From contig NZ_CP047385.1 of the NCBI RefSeq assembly GCF_000807775.2, positions 3,596,001 through 3,660,000 of the forward strand: a DNA stretch of 64,000 nt, written 5' to 3'. Position 1 is the stretch's first letter. Every line of letters begins with the position of its first letter. The notes beneath the pieces were generated by a model. The model was given only the letters and a program-made list of their open reading frames with translations, had not been told where the DNA came from and ran no database searches. Source of the stretch: Pandoraea fibrosis (GTDB lineage: Bacteria; Pseudomonadota; Gammaproteobacteria; Burkholderiales; Burkholderiaceae). Both the position numbers and the translations under genes were made by a program. This document shows positions 32,860 through 41,666 of this stretch, piece after piece.

Positions 32860-33998
32860 CGCGCAGCAACCTTTGCCGCCCCGGGCGCCGGAGACGTGTC
32901 GCTACCGTCGCCACGCGCATCGACTTCTGCCGTCACCGACAGTCCGGGACGCAACGTGCCCAGGCGGCCATCGGCGGCGTCGAGTTGCACCCGAACCGGC
33001 ACACGCTGGACGATCTTGGTGAAGTTGCCCGTGGCGTTCTCTGGTGGCAGCACGCTGAACTGTGCCCCGGTAGCCGGCGCGAGGCTCGCCACTCGCCCAT
33101 GAAATACCCGGCCCGGCAATACGTCAGCTTCAATCTTCACCGGCATGCCGGGGCGCAAATGCGCGACCTGCCCTTCCTTGAAGTTCGCATCGACCCACAG
33201 ACCATGCGCAGGCACGATGGCGAGCAACTGCGTGCCCGCCTGCGCATAAGCCCCCGTCCGCGCACGTCGGTTGCCGACGGTGCCATCCACCGGCGCCCGC
33301 AACACCGTGTCTTCGAGGTTGAGCCTGGCGATATCGCGCTCGGCCACTGCCTGTGCCAACGCGGCTTGCGCCTGCTGCTTCTGCGTGGCGATGACGTCAA
33401 GCTGACGCTCTGCCGCGACGGCCCCCGCCTCGGCACGATCACGGTTCGCCGCGATCTGCTTGTAATCCGCGTCCGCCTTCTGCGCGCTTTGCACCGACAC
33501 GGCCGACTTGGCGACCAGGTCCTGATAACGCACCTGATCGTCGTGCGCACGACGCGCCTCCGCAGCGACCGCCACCACGCTGGCACGCGCTTGCGCGATG
33601 ACCGCCGTCTGCAACCGGGCAGTGGCGTCCAGATTGGCCAGCAACGCCTGCTGCGCGGCGACCGCCCCCTCGGCCTTCGCCAGCGCTGCGCGGTAATCGC
33701 GATCGTCGAGACGCACCAGCACATCGCCCGCGTGCACCGACTGATTGTCGGTCACCAGCACTTGCGCGATGTACCCGGGCACCTTCGGCCCAAGCACCGT
33801 GACGTCGCCGCCGACGTATGCATCGTCCGTCGATTCAAGATAGCGCGCTGTCGTCCACCAGTACGTGCCATAACCCAATGCCGCGAGCGCCACGGCGACC
33901 AACGCGCCGCGCACGGCAAGGCGTCGCGGAAATGCACGCTTCTCGGAATGGCCGCCCGTCTGGCTGGCGTTCTGGGCGGGAGTGCTCGGGGATGTCAT
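32856..33998 (-). CDS. EmrA-like HlyD-family adaptor
   Basis: A 380-residue membrane fusion protein with one N-terminal helix (about 28-48, AVRGALVAVALAALGYGTYWW), the EmrA signature STDDAYVGGDVTVLGPKVPGYIAQVLVTDNQSVHAGDVLVRLDDRDY, a long coiled-coil hairpin (about 95-215) and the second lipoyl half LRAPVDGTVGNRRARTGAYAQAG. Start at 33998 with AGAAGGAT upstream. First gene of the operon with the EmrB-like exporter; it shares a 117-bp divergent promoter with the NodT gene. Confidence 0.93.
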   Translation of the reverse strand: MTSPSTPAQNASQTGGHSEKRAFPRRLAVRGALVAVALAALGYGTYWWTTARYLESTDDAYVGGDVTVLGPKVPGYIAQVLVTDNQSVHAGDVLVRLDDRDYRAALAKAEGAVAAQQALLANLDATARLQTAVIAQARASVVAVAAEARRAHDDQVRYQDLVAKSAVSVQSAQKADADYKQIAANRDRAEAGAVAAERQLDVIATQKQQAQAALAQAVAERDIARLNLEDTVLRAPVDGTVGNRRARTGAYAQAGTQLLAIVPAHGLWVDANFKEGQVAHLRPGMPVKIEADVLPGRVFHGRVASLAPATGAQFSVLPPENATGNFTKIVQRVPVRVQLDAADGRLGTLRPGLSVTAEVDARGDGSDTSPAPGAAKVAAR

Positions 33999-34062
33999 CG
34001 GTCGATCCTTCTTCGCTCTAAGGGGAGAAATAAGACGCGCAACGAGGGGTTGCTTTCATAAT

Positions 34063-34100
34063 GGAAGTGAGTATAGAGTTGCGACTATCAACTTGCAAGT
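34063..34100. promoter_or_regulatory. Candidate HxlR operators in the emrAB/nodT divergent promoter
   Basis: GGAAGTGAGTATAG (34063-34076) matches the motif upstream of the HxlR gene at 10 of 12 core positions, and a perfect 10-bp palindrome ACTTGCAAGT lies at 34091-34100, sharing TGCAAGT with the same upstream motif. Both lie where one regulator could control both directions. Confidence 0.45.
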
Positions 34101-34115
34101 CACCAATTCAATTCC

Positions 34116-35657
34116 ATGAACGCCCCTCTGCTGACGATGCCCGGAATCACCTCCCCGATCCTGCGCCATGCCTTGCTGGCGCTATGTGTCAGCGCCATGG
34201 CGGGCTGCGCCGTCGGCCCCAACTATGTGACGCCAAAGGCCGATTTGCCCGGGCAGTTCGCGGGCAGCGACCGGTTAGCGCAACGCGACGCCACGCATCA
34301 CGCCGCAGTCGGCGACGCCGCCCAGGCCGTGCAACTCGATAAATGGTGGACAAGCTTTGATGACCCGGTGCTGACCCGCATCGTCGAGCAGGCGTTGGCG
34401 CAGAATCTCGATCTGCAGGCTGCGGTAGCGCGCGTGGCACAAGCCCGGGCACAGGCCCGTGCGGCAGGAGCACAGCGATTGCCGTCGCTGACACTGAACG
34501 GCAGCGTCACGCGCGAGCATCAGTCGCTGGAGAGTCCCCTGGGCGCGGTGGCGCGCACAGTACCCGGCTACAACCGCAACTTCACGGACTACGACATCGG
34601 GGCAGGCGCGAGTTGGGAGCTGGATCTGTTCGGTGGATTACAACGCTCGGCACAGGCAGCGGGCGCTTTGGCGCAAGCCGCACAGGCGCAACACGATGGG
34701 GTTCGTGTGAGCGTCGTCGCGGAAGCGGCCGATGCGTATTTCCGGGGGCGGGCAGCACAGCGGCGGTTGGCGATCGCCCAGGACCAGATCGAGACCGACG
34801 CCCGGCTGATGGAGATCGTCCGTCTGCGCTTCAAGGATGGTCTGGCAACGGCCCGCGAAGTGGCGCAGTCCGAGGCCCTGCTCGCACAGGCACGCACCAC
34901 ATTGCCGCCGCTGCGTATCGAACGCGAGACACAACTCAATCGACTTGATGTGCTGATGGGCGTCGCCCCCGGCACCTATGCGCGCCGCATGAGCGCCACC
35001 ACGCAGGACGACGATCTGAAAGCCCGGCCGCTGACGATCCCCGCCATCGGTGACGCAAGCGCGCCGGCCGATCTGCTGCGTCGCCGACCCGACGTCATCG
35101 CGGCCGAACGGCGACTGGCTGCGTCGAACGAACGCATCGGTGCTTCGCTGGCGGAGTATTACCCCAAGCTGTCGTTGTCAGGCGTGTTGGGCTTCGAAAC
35201 ACTGGCCGGCGGACGCGTGCCGAGTGTGGCAACGTTCCAGCCGCTGGCCGCGCTGGGATTGCGCTGGCGATTGTTCGACTTCGGCCGGATCGATGCCGAG
35301 GTGGCACAGGCACGCGGCGCGAACGCACAAGCGCTTGCGGAATATCGTCTGTCGATGCTGCGCGCGACGGAGGATGTGGAAAACGCGATCGTCACGCTCG
35401 TCGAACTCGAGCAGCAACGCAAGGATCTGGCGAGTGCCGTTGACGCACAGACGCGCGCCCGCGACAGCGCCCAAGAGGCCTACACCGGCGGCGCCGTCAG
35501 CCTCTACGAGGTGCTTGACGCGGACCGTCAGCTACTGTCGGTGCGCGACGCCGACGCGCTCGCGCAGGCCGATAACGCCCGCGCCGCCGTCGCCACCTTC
35601 CGCGCATTGGGCGGTGGATGGCAATCGGATAGCCCGGCGTTGGCGCTGACGAAGTGA
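34116..35657 (+). CDS. Outer membrane efflux lipoprotein, NodT family
   Basis: A 513-residue TolC-like lipoprotein channel. The signal ends in AMAGC with the lipidated C31, followed by AVGPNYVTPKADLP, and the protein has two OEP repeats (DYDIGAGASWELDLFGGLQRSAQAAG; LLRRRPDVIAAERRLAASNERIG). Ribosome binding site weak at 34116. Transcribed divergently from the EmrAB-like genes and the likely outer membrane partner of that pump. It is a second NodT-type gene in the window, only distantly like the one at 6593. Confidence 0.93.
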   Translation: MNAPLLTMPGITSPILRHALLALCVSAMAGCAVGPNYVTPKADLPGQFAGSDRLAQRDATHHAAVGDAAQAVQLDKWWTSFDDPVLTRIVEQALAQNLDLQAAVARVAQARAQARAAGAQRLPSLTLNGSVTREHQSLESPLGAVARTVPGYNRNFTDYDIGAGASWELDLFGGLQRSAQAAGALAQAAQAQHDGVRVSVVAEAADAYFRGRAAQRRLAIAQDQIETDARLMEIVRLRFKDGLATAREVAQSEALLAQARTTLPPLRIERETQLNRLDVLMGVAPGTYARRMSATTQDDDLKARPLTIPAIGDASAPADLLRRRPDVIAAERRLAASNERIGASLAEYYPKLSLSGVLGFETLAGGRVPSVATFQPLAALGLRWRLFDFGRIDAEVAQARGANAQALAEYRLSMLRATEDVENAIVTLVELEQQRKDLASAVDAQTRARDSAQEAYTGGAVSLYEVLDADRQLLSVRDADALAQADNARAAVATFRALGGGWQSDSPALALTK

Positions 35658-35763
35658 GAGAGAGGCGCGGTCGACGCGATGAATTCGTGCGAGGGTCAAT
35701 GCCAGCGCGACGGGGAAGTCCGGCAAGCAGGCCGAACCGCTCTCGCTGCGAAATTCCGAACCC

Positions 35764-36795
35764 TCACGTACGCCGTGCCCGGCGCAACACCGAAGTTGCC
35801 GGCATGGCGGCACTGCTCACGCGACGTTTGCGGCCCGGCGACGTGGCTCGTCCGGCGACGCCGCCGGGCGCAGGCGGCGCAGCCAGCATTGCCTGATAAG
35901 TCGCCGTCAGTGACGCCTGCGCAGTGACTTGCTCCCGCAGCCGCGCAATCACCGCGTCCTGCAACGACTTGGCCGCACGCATCTCGTGTTGCGCTTCACT
36001 CATCGCTGCCAACCCCGCCTCTGCTTCCTGCAACTGACGTTGCGATTGCTTGCGCTCCTGCTGCAACGATTTGATGGACTCGCGAGCAGCGTCAAGCTCA
36101 AGCATCAAACGACGCTCGTTCGCCTCCGCTCGCTCTCCAAGTTTTGCGCGCTCTACGTCCCAATTGGCACGGTGTGTGGCGTGCTCGTCCTGAAGCGCTT
36201 GCATGGCGTCTCGTGCCGAAGCCACAGCCTGTCGAGACGCGACGGCGTCCGCTTGCGCATCGATCAGCAACGCCTCCGCGCGGCGCGCCTGCGCCTGAGC
36301 TTCGTCCCTTGCCTGACGCGCATCGGCAGCCGCCGTTTCCGCCGACGCAATCCGCTCATGGAGTACGGCGCGTGCCTGCTCCAATGCTTCGCGATCCGCT
36401 GCCAACTCGGCCTCACGCGCGTCCAGTACTGCGCGACGAGTGGCGGCTTCTTCCGCCAATGCCGCACGCCCTTCCTCTAGCGCCAGCGCCCACAAATCGA
36501 GCGCCGCACGCGCCACCGGCGCCGGCATCGTCACGCCCTCAGGCAATCCTGCAACCGCATTGGCACCACCCTGCAAGCGCGCGCCCAATCCGGCGAACCA
36601 GCCGTCGAGATACGGGCTGACGGTATTCGGCGACCCTCGGCCCAATTGCTGACGAATGCGCTCGATCGTCGGTCGCTGCCCTGCCATCAACAACGCATCG
36701 GCCGCCATCCAGACGTCTTGCTCGGAGATCCCGCGCCCACCTTGCCGAGGCAACGCCGAGGGCATGGCGGATTTCGGTGTTTGTGACGTAGTCAT
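35764..36795 (-). CDS. KfrA-like DNA-binding coiled-coil protein
   Basis: A 343-residue protein. Residues about 20-95 form the KfrA N-terminal domain (GISEQDVWMAADALLMAGQRPTIERIRQQLGRGSPNTVSPYLDGWFAGLG), a helix-turn-helix DNA-binding unit. From about 108 to 310 it is an uninterrupted Ala/Glu/Gln/Arg-rich coiled coil, and the C-terminus is basic (GRKRRVSSAAMPATSVLRRARR). KfrA of plasmid RK2 is a DNA-binding, autorepressing nucleoid-like protein. Here the gene is chromosomal and divergent from a tyrosine recombinase gene over a 114-bp region full of palindromes, so it probably represses itself and the recombinase. Confidence 0.9.
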   Translation of the reverse strand: MTTSQTPKSAMPSALPRQGGRGISEQDVWMAADALLMAGQRPTIERIRQQLGRGSPNTVSPYLDGWFAGLGARLQGGANAVAGLPEGVTMPAPVARAALDLWALALEEGRAALAEEAATRRAVLDAREAELAADREALEQARAVLHERIASAETAAADARQARDEAQAQARRAEALLIDAQADAVASRQAVASARDAMQALQDEHATHRANWDVERAKLGERAEANERRLMLELDAARESIKSLQQERKQSQRQLQEAEAGLAAMSEAQHEMRAAKSLQDAVIARLREQVTAQASLTATYQAMLAAPPAPGGVAGRATSPGRKRRVSSAAMPATSVLRRARRT

Positions 36796-36838
36796 CGCGG
36801 GACACTCCTGAAGATTGACGGCATTGCCAAATAACTCA

Positions 36839-36857
36839 CGATAATGGAAGATTATCG
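36839..36857. promoter_or_regulatory. CGATAAT/ATTATCG inverted repeat near kfrA-like start
   Basis: A perfect 7-bp inverted repeat with a 5-base centre (GGAAG), about 45 bp before the KfrA-like ATG. KfrA proteins bind inverted repeats in their own promoters, so this is the prime operator candidate. Confidence 0.6.
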
Positions 36858-36895
36858 AGCCTTATTTATCGCATACGTTATATTTACTACATATT

Positions 36896-36913
36896 ACATA
36901 TGAAATCATATGT
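36896..36913. promoter_or_regulatory. ACATATG-AAAT-CATATGT palindrome over the recombinase start
   Basis: A perfect 7-bp inverted repeat with a 4-base centre. The ATG of the recombinase gene (36910-36912) lies within its right arm, so a bound protein, or an RNA stem, would block initiation. Confidence 0.6.
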
Positions 36914-38127
36914 CTGGTAAAAAAATTACCTCTGCCGGCATACCGTCGCCGGATTCGACGTCCCGCGCCATCACCAGAAAACCGCCCGCCGCCGGACTCC
37001 CCGCGCCGCTGAATCCGGCGGCGTTGGACACCGATGCCCGAGAAGCCGCACAAGCCCTCGCCCGGGAAGGCGATTCGGCCAATACGCGCCAGAGCTACCA
37101 ATCCGCCATGCGCTACTGGATGGGTTGGTACCAGCTACGTTATGGCCAGGCGCTCGTTGCGCCGCTCTCGCCCGCCGTCATCGTGCAGTTCGTTGTCGAT
37201 CACGCGCAGCACCAAGGCAAACGCGGGCTGAGGACCGAGATGCCGGAAGCGATTGAGGCAGTGCTGGTCGCACAAGGTCTCAAAGCGCGTCCCGGGCCAC
37301 CCGCGCTCGCCACACTGCTCCATCGGCTGAGTGTCATCGCCAAGCTGCATACGACGCAGGACTTGCCGAATCCGTGCGCGGAACCAGCGGTGCGCGAACT
37401 GCTCGCGAAAACGCGTCGTGCCTATGCGAAGCGTGGTGTTCGCACCTCGAAAAAAGAGGCCCTGACGCGCGAGCCATTGCGCGCCTTGCTGGCAACCTGC
37501 GACGATTCGATGCGAGGCAAGCGCGATAGGGCGTTGCTGCTGTTCGCCTGGGCCAGCGGCGGGCGCCGGCGCTCCGAAGTGGTTCGCGCGACGTGTGAGA
37601 ACGTGCGCCGCACGGGCCCGGAGCACTACGCGTACACGCTCAGTTGGTCGAAAACCAACCAGCAGGGCGCCGACCTCCCCGAAAATGAAAAGCCCGTCGT
37701 CGGCGCGGCGGCGGTGGCGCTGACGGATTGGCTGACGTCGGCGGGCATTACCGACGGGCCGATCTTCCGGCGCGTGCGCCGAGGCGGACATGTGGGTGAG
37801 CCGCTTTCGGAGGCGGCCGTGCGCGACATCGTGCGCGAGCGTTGTGCACTCGCCGGTCTGGAGGGCGACTTCTCGGCGCACTCGCTTCGTGCCGGTTTCG
37901 TGACCGAGGCAGCGCTACAGCAGGTGCCGCTGGCCGAGACCATGACGATGACAGGACACACCAGCGTGGCGACCGTCATCGGCTACTTCCGGCGCGCGGA
38001 GATGCAGCGCTCACGCGCGGCCGACCTGATGGGGAACGACGATACCGTCCAAGCCGACGGAACAGACACCGCCAAAGAACACAACGAGACCACCCGAGCG
38101 GGCAACAGCCCCGACGATCGGGCCTGA
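36910..38127 (+). CDS. Tyrosine recombinase (phage-integrase family)
   Basis: A 405-residue site-specific recombinase. A core-binding domain (about 45-155; SANTRQSYQSAMRYWMGWY) precedes the catalytic domain (about 180-370) with every active residue: R220 in GGRRRSE, K248 in LSWSKTN, H324 and R327 in SAHSLRAGF, H350 in TGHTS and nucleophile Y359 in IGYFRR. The C-terminal 35 residues are hydrophilic. The upstream base composition is AT-rich. No tRNA, cargo genes or second recombinase lie nearby, so it is not the integrase of a visible island. It is divergent from the KfrA-like gene and probably co-regulated with it. Confidence 0.93.
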   Translation: MSGKKITSAGIPSPDSTSRAITRKPPAAGLPAPLNPAALDTDAREAAQALAREGDSANTRQSYQSAMRYWMGWYQLRYGQALVAPLSPAVIVQFVVDHAQHQGKRGLRTEMPEAIEAVLVAQGLKARPGPPALATLLHRLSVIAKLHTTQDLPNPCAEPAVRELLAKTRRAYAKRGVRTSKKEALTREPLRALLATCDDSMRGKRDRALLLFAWASGGRRRSEVVRATCENVRRTGPEHYAYTLSWSKTNQQGADLPENEKPVVGAAAVALTDWLTSAGITDGPIFRRVRRGGHVGEPLSEAAVRDIVRERCALAGLEGDFSAHSLRAGFVTEAALQQVPLAETMTMTGHTSVATVIGYFRRAEMQRSRAADLMGNDDTVQADGTDTAKEHNETTRAGNSPDDRA

Positions 38128-38291
38128 CACCTCACCGCCGACGCGATGTCCCTGTCAGTTTCGGGGGCTGTCGACATAAAGATGCATTTAAGTGGTATCT
38201 TTTATCGCGCTAAGCGTATGCCATAGTGAACCTACCGCTTGCTGTGACCGTCGCTGTCCCCCTCACCGAACCCTCCAAGGTGCAGATCGTC

Positions 38292-39425
38292 ATGCCTAGC
38301 TCTACCGCTTCTCAATTCCGCAATCGCGCGCTCATCGAACGACTCGGCATGCTCACGCCGATCATTCAGGCGCCGATGGCCGGCACATCCACGCCAGCGC
38401 TCGCCGCTGCGGTGTCCAACGCCGGTGGCCTCGGCTCGATCGGCGTTGCCGCGATGCATGTCGAGGCCGCACGCCAGTCGATCCACGACACGCGTGCGCT
38501 GACCCGCAAGCCGTTCAACGTCAACGTGTTCTGTCATGCGCCCGCCAGGCTGGACACTGCGCGCGACGCCGCGTGGCTCGCGTATCTCGCACCGGAGTTC
38601 GCCCGCTTCGACGCCACGCCGCCCGCCACGTTGAGCGAGATCTATACAAGCTTCGTCGCCAACGACGCCATGCTCGCCATGCTGCTCGATGAGCGCCCTG
38701 CGGTCGTCAGCTTCCATTTCGGGTTGCCGTCGCAAGACAAGATCGATGCACTTCACGCGGCCGGGATCACCCTGTTCGCGTCCGCGACGAACCTCGCGGA
38801 GGCCCGGGCCATCGAGGCTGCCGGTGTCGACGCCATCGTCGCCCAAGGCTATGAGGCAGGTGGCCATCGCGGCCGCTTCGAAGACCTCGGCGACCGCGTA
38901 CCGACCGACGACGAACAACTCGGCACGCTGGCGCTCGTGCGGCTGATCGTCACGCACACGTCGGTGCCGGTCATTGCTGCCGGCGGCATCATGGACGGCG
39001 CAGGTATCGCTGCCGTACTCGCCCTTGGCGCGCAAGCCGCGCAACTCGGCACGGCCTTCGTTGCCTGTCCGGAGTCGTCGGCCGACGCGGCATACCGCGC
39101 ACGGCTGACCGGCGAGAATCCGCCGCGCACCGCGCTGATCCGCGCCATCTCGGGACGTCCGGCACGCGGCTTCGTGAACCGGCTGTATGCACTTGAGCAA
39201 ACGGCCGATCGCCCCGACCTGCCCGCGTACCCTGTGACGTATGACGCCGGCAAGTCCCTCAATGCCGCCGCTAAGGCCAAGGGCAACAGCGATTACGCAG
39301 CGCAGTGGGCGGGTCAGGCCGCGCCCCTCGCCCGCGCCATGCCCGCTGCCGAACTCGTGGGTGTGCTCCGCGCGGAACTGCATGAGACGTTCGACGCACT
39401 GCGCGATCTCGCAGCAACGTTCTGA
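38292..39425 (+). CDS. Nitronate monooxygenase family protein, copy 1
   Basis: A 377-residue FMN-dependent TIM-barrel enzyme of the NMO/2-nitropropane dioxygenase family. Signatures: [30 protein letters not shown] at the N-terminus, [20 protein letters not shown], the catalytic histidine in [11 protein letters not shown], and [31 protein letters not shown]. Class I NMOs oxidise propionate-3-nitronate and detoxify it. The ATG at 38292 is preceded by AAGG at about 9-10 bp; a GTG at 38226 is the alternative. A second copy follows 14 bp downstream. Confidence 0.92.
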   Translation: MPSSTASQFRNRALIERLGMLTPIIQAPMAGTSTPALAAAVSNAGGLGSIGVAAMHVEAARQSIHDTRALTRKPFNVNVFCHAPARLDTARDAAWLAYLAPEFARFDATPPATLSEIYTSFVANDAMLAMLLDERPAVVSFHFGLPSQDKIDALHAAGITLFASATNLAEARAIEAAGVDAIVAQGYEAGGHRGRFEDLGDRVPTDDEQLGTLALVRLIVTHTSVPVIAAGGIMDGAGIAAVLALGAQAAQLGTAFVACPESSADAAYRARLTGENPPRTALIRAISGRPARGFVNRLYALEQTADRPDLPAYPVTYDAGKSLNAAAKAKGNSDYAAQWAGQAAPLARAMPAAELVGVLRAELHETFDALRDLAATF

Positions 39426-39439
39426 TCGAGGCGCCGCCC

Positions 39440-40546
39440 ATGACATCGACGGTACGCATCACCCAACGGCTGGGTATGACCACGCCGATCATTCAGGCGC
39501 CCATGGCCGTCGCCTCGACACCAGCCCTGGTCGCGGCAGTCTCCAACGCGGGCGGCCTCGGCTCGCTCGCCGTCGGCCACATGAATGCCGACGCGGCGCG
39601 CGAGGCCATTCGTCAGACGCGCGCCCTGACGGACCGGCCATTCAACGTGAACGTCTTTACGCACGTGCCGCCGCAGGCCGACGCCGCACGCGAAGCGGCC
39701 TGGCTCGCTTACCTCGCCCCGGCGTTCACGCGCTTCGACGCCAAGCCGCCCGAGGCGTTACGCGAGATCTACCTGAGCTTCGTCGAAGACGTGGCGATGT
39801 ATGAGATGTTTCTCGAAACACGTCCAGCCGTCGTCAGTTTCCATTTCGGCCTGCCGTCGCAGGCATGGATCGATGCGTTGAAGGCGGCCGGCATCCTGCT
39901 GTTCGCCTCCGCGACCAACGAAGCGGAGGCCAATGCCATCGAGGCGGCAGGCATCGACGCGATTGTGGCGCAAGGCTGGGAGGCCGGCGGGCATCGCGGA
40001 CGCTTCAACGACGAAGGCGACCGCCAGCCGAGCGAGGACGAACAACTGGGCACCTTCGCGCTGGTACGGCGACTGGTCGCCCGCACGTCGCTGCCGGTCA
40101 TCGCGGCGGGTGGAATCATGGACGGCGCGGGCATCGCCGCCGTGCTGGCACTTGGCGCACAGGCGGCGCAAATGGGAACCGCCTTCGTACCTTGCCCGGA
40201 GTCTGGCGCCGATGCGGCCTACCGTGAGGCGCTGCTGAGCGAACCGCCTCCGCCCACCGCCCTCATTCGTGCCATTTCCGGCCGCCCGGCACGCGGGCTG
40301 GCGAATCGCTTCTGGGCTTTGGAGCAAGCGCCGGAGCGCCCCGCCATCCCCGACTATCCGATGACCTACGATGCCGGCAAGTCGCTCAACGCCGCGGCGA
40401 AGGCCCACAACGATAGCGGCTATGCGGCACAATGGGCCGGTCAGGCGGCCCCGCTTGCCCGCGCCCTCCCGGCCGCGCAATTGATCGACGTTCTCACGCA
40501 AGAGACGCGTGAGGCCATCGCCGCCGCAGCCGCCTTCCGGCCGTGA
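39440..40546 (+). CDS. Nitronate monooxygenase family protein, copy 2
   Basis: A 368-residue paralogue of the preceding gene; I judge by eye that well over half the residues are identical, including [28 protein letters not shown], the [11 protein letters not shown] histidine motif and the shared C-terminal [12 protein letters not shown]...[19 protein letters not shown] precedes the ATG. The two copies are an old tandem duplication with different C-terminal tails and may handle different nitronates. It is followed 46 bp later by the AcuI-like gene, so the three form an operon. Confidence 0.92.
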   Translation: MTSTVRITQRLGMTTPIIQAPMAVASTPALVAAVSNAGGLGSLAVGHMNADAAREAIRQTRALTDRPFNVNVFTHVPPQADAAREAAWLAYLAPAFTRFDAKPPEALREIYLSFVEDVAMYEMFLETRPAVVSFHFGLPSQAWIDALKAAGILLFASATNEAEANAIEAAGIDAIVAQGWEAGGHRGRFNDEGDRQPSEDEQLGTFALVRRLVARTSLPVIAAGGIMDGAGIAAVLALGAQAAQMGTAFVPCPESGADAAYREALLSEPPPPTALIRAISGRPARGLANRFWALEQAPERPAIPDYPMTYDAGKSLNAAAKAHNDSGYAAQWAGQAAPLARALPAAQLIDVLTQETREAIAAAAAFRP

Positions 40547-40592
40547 AGGCGGCCAGTTCTCAACCGCTCTTTCGCATCGGAGACCTCACCGC

Positions 40593-41579
40593 ATGTTCAA
40601 CGCCATTCTGCTGACGCAGACCGACGGCACCACGCACGCTGCCGTCACCGCGCTGCAAGACGATGCACTGCCGGCCGACGGCGATGTCGTTGTCGCCATC
40701 GACTACTCGACCATCAATTACAAGGATGGTCTGGCGATCACCGGCAAAGCGCCGGTCGTGCGCACCTGGCCGATGGTGGCGGGCATCGACGGTGCGGGCA
40801 CCGTGCTCGAGTCGTCGCATCCCGCGTGGAAAGAAGGCGACCGAGTCGTGCTCAATGGCTACGGCGTAGGCGAAACACACTGGGGATGTCTCGCGCAAAA
40901 GGCGCGCCTGAAAGGCGACTGGCTGGTGCGCCTGCCGGAGCGCTTCACCCCCCGTGACGCCATGGTCATCGGCACCGCCGGTTACACCGCCATGCTCAGC
41001 GTCATGGCGCTCGAGCGAAGCGGCGTGACGCCGCGTCATGGGGATGTGCTCGTCACAGGCGCGTCAGGGGGTGTCGGTTCAGTCACCATCGCGCTGCTCA
41101 GTTCCCTCGGCTACCGCGTCGTGGCGTCGACGGGCAAGCTGCACGAAGCGGAGTATCTGCAAGCGCTGGGCGCGGCAGAGGTCATCGACCGCAACCTGCT
41201 GTCCGAACCGGGCAAGCCGCTACAGAAAGAGCGCTGGGCAGCCGTCGTCGATTCCGTCGGATCGCACACGCTCGTCAATGCCTTGGCGCAACTGCGTTAC
41301 GGCGGCGTTGCGACGGCATGCGGACTCGCGCAAGGCATGGACTTTCCGGCCAACATGGCGCCCTTCATCTTGCGCGGCGTCACGCTGCACGGCATCGACA
41401 GTGTCATGGCCCCGCACGCCTTGCGCGAAACGGCATGGGCACGTCTCGCCCGCGATCTCGAACCGCAGAAGCTGGGGGGAATTTCACATGACGTCGGACT
41501 TGGCGATGCCATCGGCATAGGTCAGCGCATCGTGAAAGGCGAGATTCACGGCCGCGTGGTAGTGAACGTGAACCGCTGA
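40593..41579 (+). CDS. acuI: AcuI/YhdH-type NADPH-dependent acryloyl-CoA reductase
   Basis: A 328-residue zinc-free medium-chain dehydrogenase. It has the AcuI/YhdH features DYSTINYKDGLAITGKAPVVRTWPMVAGIDGAGTV at the N-terminus, GYGVGETHWGCLAQKARLKG, the nucleotide-binding GASGGVGSVTIALLSSLGYRVVASTGK (about 152-180) and LRGVTLHGIDSVMAPH. AcuI reduces toxic acryloyl-CoA to propionyl-CoA. GGAG lies before the ATG at 40593. With the two NMOs upstream, a combined role in detoxifying 3-nitropropionate-type or acrylate-type C3 toxins is plausible but inferred. A strong hairpin follows. Confidence 0.9.
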   Translation: MFNAILLTQTDGTTHAAVTALQDDALPADGDVVVAIDYSTINYKDGLAITGKAPVVRTWPMVAGIDGAGTVLESSHPAWKEGDRVVLNGYGVGETHWGCLAQKARLKGDWLVRLPERFTPRDAMVIGTAGYTAMLSVMALERSGVTPRHGDVLVTGASGGVGSVTIALLSSLGYRVVASTGKLHEAEYLQALGAAEVIDRNLLSEPGKPLQKERWAAVVDSVGSHTLVNALAQLRYGGVATACGLAQGMDFPANMAPFILRGVTLHGIDSVMAPHALRETAWARLARDLEPQKLGGISHDVGLGDAIGIGQRIVKGEIHGRVVVNVNR

Positions 41580-41613
41580 ATCACTGAAATCGCCGGAAAG
41601 CGGCAAGAAAAAC

Positions 41614-41644
41614 ACAACGGGCAGCCGCACAGGCTGCCCGTTGT
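41614..41644. terminator. Bidirectional terminator between acuI and liv genes
   Basis: ACAACGGGCAGCC and GGCTGCCCGTTGT form a perfect 13-bp stem with the 5-base loop GCACA, between convergent transcripts. AAGAAAAAC precedes it, giving a T-rich run on the reverse strand after the liv operon. Confidence 0.85.
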
Positions 41645-41666
41645 CGTTCAAGCGTCGGATGTGAGG

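Noticed and set aside
35568..35575. Second GCCGATAA (sigma-28 -10-like) sequence
   Set aside because: Lies inside the NodT coding region near its end with no suitable -35 and no gene start downstream.
38177..38206. AAAGAT...ATCTTT inverted repeat after the recombinase gene as an attachment site
   Set aside because: Arms of only six bases with no matching copy elsewhere in the window; likely chance or promoter DNA of the next operon.
36796..38225. Genomic island or prophage suggested by the tyrosine recombinase
   Set aside because: No tRNA, att direct repeats, phage genes or cargo nearby and base use of neighbours is uniform, so I do not call a mobile element.
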